A stretch of DNA of 7,046 nt, from positions 1-7,046 of the forward strand of contig DAIERH010000119.1 of assembly GCA_027346925.1 (NCBI GenBank), read 5' to 3'. Below are positions 5,018 through 7,046 of this stretch, one piece after another. Both the position numbers and the translations under genes were made by a program. Positions within the stretch are counted from its first letter, which is position 1. Every line of letters begins with the position of its first letter. The notes under the pieces are model-generated. The model saw nothing but the letters and a program-made list of their open reading frames with translations. It was not told where the DNA came from and searched no databases. This DNA is from Geobacter sp. (GTDB lineage: Bacteria > Desulfobacterota > Desulfuromonadia > Geobacterales > Pseudopelobacteraceae).

Positions 5018-6256
5018 TTAAAAGAATTCGCGGAACCAGCTTTTCATCCGGCCGAACACCGAGCCGAACAGGTTGTTCTCCGATTTGGTGGTCGGGAACT
5101 CCCGGGCGCCGAAGTTGCGGCTGCCGTAGACGATCAGGCCGACGCCGGTGGCATAGACCGGCGAGTTGACCACGTCGATCAGGCCGCCGATGCGCTGGGG
5201 CACGCCGCGCCTGACCGGCAGGTTGAAGATCTGTTCGGCCAGTTCCGGCATCCCCTCCAGGATGCTGGAGCCGCCGGTGATTACCACGCCCGAGGCGATG
5301 GAGTCCTCCAGTCCGGACTTGACGACCTCGCGGTTGACCAGGGTGAATATCTCCTCCACGCGGGGACCGAGGATTTCGCACAGCACGTTGCGCGACAGCT
5401 CGCGCGGCTTGCGGCCACCCACGCTGGGCACCTCGATCTTGTCCTCCTTGCCCACCAGTGAGGAGAGGCAGCAGCCGTACTTCTGCTTGATCTTCTCCGC
5501 CTCGGCCATGGGGGTGCGCAGTCCCACGGCAATGTCGTTGGTCAGGTGGTTCCCCCCCAGGGATAGCACCGAGGTGTACTTGATGGCCCCGTCGGCGAAG
5601 ATGGCGATGTCGGTGGTGCCGCCGCCGATATCCACCAGGCAGACCCCCAGCTCCTTCTCGTCGCTCGACAGCACCGACTCGGAGGAGGCCAGCTGCTCCA
5701 GCACGATGTCGGCCACATCCAGTCCGGCCCGGTTGCACGATTTGACGATGTTCTGGGCGCTCGCCACGGCCCCGGTGACGATGTGCACCTTGGCCTCCAG
5801 GCGGACGCCGCTCATGCCCAGCGGCTCGCGGATGCCGTCCTGCTCGTCGATGATGAACTCCTGGGGCAGGATGTGGATCACCTCCCGGTCCATGGGGATG
5901 GCGATGGCCTTGGCGGCGTCGATCACCCGTCGGATGTCCTCCTGGGCCACCTCCCGGTTCTTGATGGCGATCACCCCCTGGGAGTTGATTCCCTTGATGT
6001 GGCCGCCGGCGATGCCGGCATAGACCGACTTGATCTCGCAGCCGGCCATGAGTTCGGCTTCGCTGATGGCCTTGCGGATGGCGCCCACCGTGCTCTCGAT
6101 GTTGATCACCACCCCTTTGCGCAGGCCGCTGGAGGGACTGGTGCCGATGCCGACGATGTCGATTCCGTCCTCGGTGACATTGCCGACAATGGCACAGATC
6201 TTGGTTGTGCCGATGTCGAGACCGACGATCAGGTTGTCTTTTCTGGTAGCTGACAT
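5018..6256 (-). CDS. ftsA: Cell division protein FtsA (actin-like Z-ring membrane tether)
   Basis: A 412-residue protein, normal length. FtsA is an ATP-binding actin homologue that binds the FtsZ C-terminal peptide and anchors the Z ring to the inner face of the membrane. Seen in sequence: phosphate-1 motif GLDIGTTKICAIVG (12-25); the FtsA-specific 1C/SHS2 subdomain at about 87-165; phosphate-2 motif VDIGGGTTDIAIF (208-220); adenosine motif VVITGGSSILEGM (324-336); and a C-terminal amphipathic helix LFGSVFGRMKSWFREFF (396-412) that serves as the membrane-targeting sequence. The start is supported by AGGGGGG at 6266-6260 and by the strand entering phosphate-1 only a few residues later. It lies 32 bp after the ftsQ stop, consistent with cotranscription, and precedes ftsZ. 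Confidence 0.99.
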   Translation of the reverse strand: MSATRKDNLIVGLDIGTTKICAIVGNVTEDGIDIVGIGTSPSSGLRKGVVINIESTVGAIRKAISEAELMAGCEIKSVYAGIAGGHIKGINSQGVIAIKNREVAQEDIRRVIDAAKAIAIPMDREVIHILPQEFIIDEQDGIREPLGMSGVRLEAKVHIVTGAVASAQNIVKSCNRAGLDVADIVLEQLASSESVLSSDEKELGVCLVDIGGGTTDIAIFADGAIKYTSVLSLGGNHLTNDIAVGLRTPMAEAEKIKQKYGCCLSSLVGKEDKIEVPSVGGRKPRELSRNVLCEILGPRVEEIFTLVNREVVKSGLEDSIASGVVITGGSSILEGMPELAEQIFNLPVRRGVPQRIGGLIDVVNSPVYATGVGLIVYGSRNFGAREFPTTKSENNLFGSVFGRMKSWFREFF

Positions 6257-6288
6257 GCGCCCCCCTGCCTGTAATTAGAGTCCATGAA

Positions 6289-7046
6289 TCAGGTTTTCTT
6301 AACAACGATCCGGTCGCTGTAGTCCAGGTCGATGAAGTGCAGTGACGGCCGCTGGGCCATGAGTTCCCGGTAGATGCGGGCGAACCGTTCCAGCTTGGCG
6401 CTGAAATCACCGGTGCCGATCTTCACCGGAAGGCCGCCGGATGCGGTAAACATGGTGAAACCCAGGTCCTTATCGTAATGAATCTCCGACACATCTGCAA
6501 GGATAAATGCGCCTTTTTCGCGCAAAATCGTCAGCAACTCACAGGTGACGGCGAGGGCGTTCTTTGTCCCCGCCGGGTCGCTGTTCATATCATCTTCGCT
6601 GAAGCCGGTGATGACCGGGTAGTCCAGACGGTCCCCCTGGTTGAGCACCTTGAAAACGGTCCCCTTTTTGTCCAGGTAGTAGATGAACCCCATGTTGACC
6701 ACGGCCAGCGGCTCGCGCTCGGTAATGGCGATGGAAAGGCCGTCCGGCAGGAACCTGCGGATGCGAACCGTCTCCACCCACGGGTTGCGGGCGAGTTGCT
6801 CGCCCATCTGTTTCAGGTTCAGGCGAAGCAGGTCCTTTCCCGGCTCCACGCCGGCCATGGCCAGGATCTCCTCGCGGGTCAGGTGTCGGCAGTTTGCGAC
6901 CTCGATGGTCTTGAGCCGGCAGAAGGTGGCCGACCGGAGTGCCCGCCAGCTCCCCACCAGGGCCGTGCCTGCCAGGGCAGCGCCCGCCAGCCCCAGGGCA
7001 ATCCTCCCCAGCGGCCGCAGGTATTTTTTCAGGTTGAGCGGCTCGC
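6289..7046 (-). CDS. ftsQ: Cell division protein FtsQ (5' end off the window)
   Basis: The frame is open from the right edge to the TGA at 6291-6289, giving 251 visible residues. FtsQ is a bitopic inner-membrane protein that links cytoplasmic and periplasmic parts of the divisome through FtsB and FtsL. The visible part begins EPLNLKKYLRPLGR, then a transmembrane segment at about visible residues 12-33 (Leu/Ala/Gly-rich). A POTRA domain follows, from FCRLKTIEVANCRHLTREEIL through NPWVETVRIRRFLPDGLSIAITEREP, and then the periplasmic beta domain with FIYYLDKKGTVFKVL and a final segment ending DYSDRIVVKKT. An in-frame GTG at 6957 is not the start because it would remove the membrane anchor. The true start is upstream, probably a few tens of residues away. 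It is the first visible gene of ftsQ-ftsA-ftsZ. Confidence 0.96.
   Translation of the reverse strand, partial: EPLNLKKYLRPLGRIALGLAGAALAGTALVGSWRALRSATFCRLKTIEVANCRHLTREEILAMAGVEPGKDLLRLNLKQMGEQLARNPWVETVRIRRFLPDGLSIAITEREPLAVVNMGFIYYLDKKGTVFKVLNQGDRLDYPVITGFSEDDMNSDPAGTKNALAVTCELLTILREKGAFILADVSEIHYDKDLGFTMFTASGGLPVKIGTGDFSAKLERFARIYRELMAQRPSLHFIDLDYSDRIVVKKT

Noticed and set aside
4959..6410. Long minus-strand frame overlapping ftsA and the end of ftsQ in another register
   Set aside because: It is Arg/Gly/His/Pro-rich low-complexity sequence typical of an out-of-frame reading of a GC-rich gene. ftsA and ftsQ fully explain the region.
6955..6957. GTG as the ftsQ start
   Set aside because: The same frame stays open to the window edge and encodes the expected transmembrane anchor just upstream.

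Overview
The window looks like chromosomal DNA of a GC-rich Gram-negative bacterium. The best guess is a Geobacter-like member of the Desulfuromonadota. This rests on the character of the FtsQ, FtsA and FtsZ proteins, the FtsZ tail, and two exported repeat proteins next to the division genes. No marker gene fixes the genus, so the taxonomy is an inference.

Layout by position: (a) 1-595, minus strand: the first 198 codons of an IS110-family DEDD transposase, which runs off the left edge. Its untranslated leader and one end of the element lie in about 596-717. (b) 756-1763, minus strand: an exported protein with a Lys/His-rich linker and 25 uninterrupted pentapeptide repeats. (c) 1764-1940: a divergent intergenic region with a good sigma70-type promoter facing right. 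(d) 1941-3590, plus strand: an exported Sel1-repeat (TPR-like) solenoid protein. (e) 3591-3697: a convergent junction with two tandem intrinsic terminators for the leftward ftsZ transcript. (f) 3698-7046, minus strand: ftsQ (5' end cut by the window edge), ftsA and ftsZ, in the conserved order of the distal division and cell wall (dcw) cluster.

FtsQ (membrane-anchored divisome linker), FtsA (actin-like membrane tether) and FtsZ (tubulin-like GTPase) work together to assemble the division ring. ftsZ has a 147-bp AT-rich leader holding two promoter-like sequences, so it can probably be transcribed separately from ftsQA. The pentapeptide and Sel1 proteins are divergently transcribed. Both carry signal peptides and are built of protein-interaction repeats. 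They may act in the envelope, but no function can be assigned from sequence.

The part least explained by ordinary gene content is the IS110 leader. IS110-family recombinases are guided by bridge RNAs encoded in the element's non-coding end. Here the leader shows a stem that would bury the transposase Shine-Dalgarno sequence, and a consensus -35 box sits just outside or at the likely element edge. The rest is conventional.
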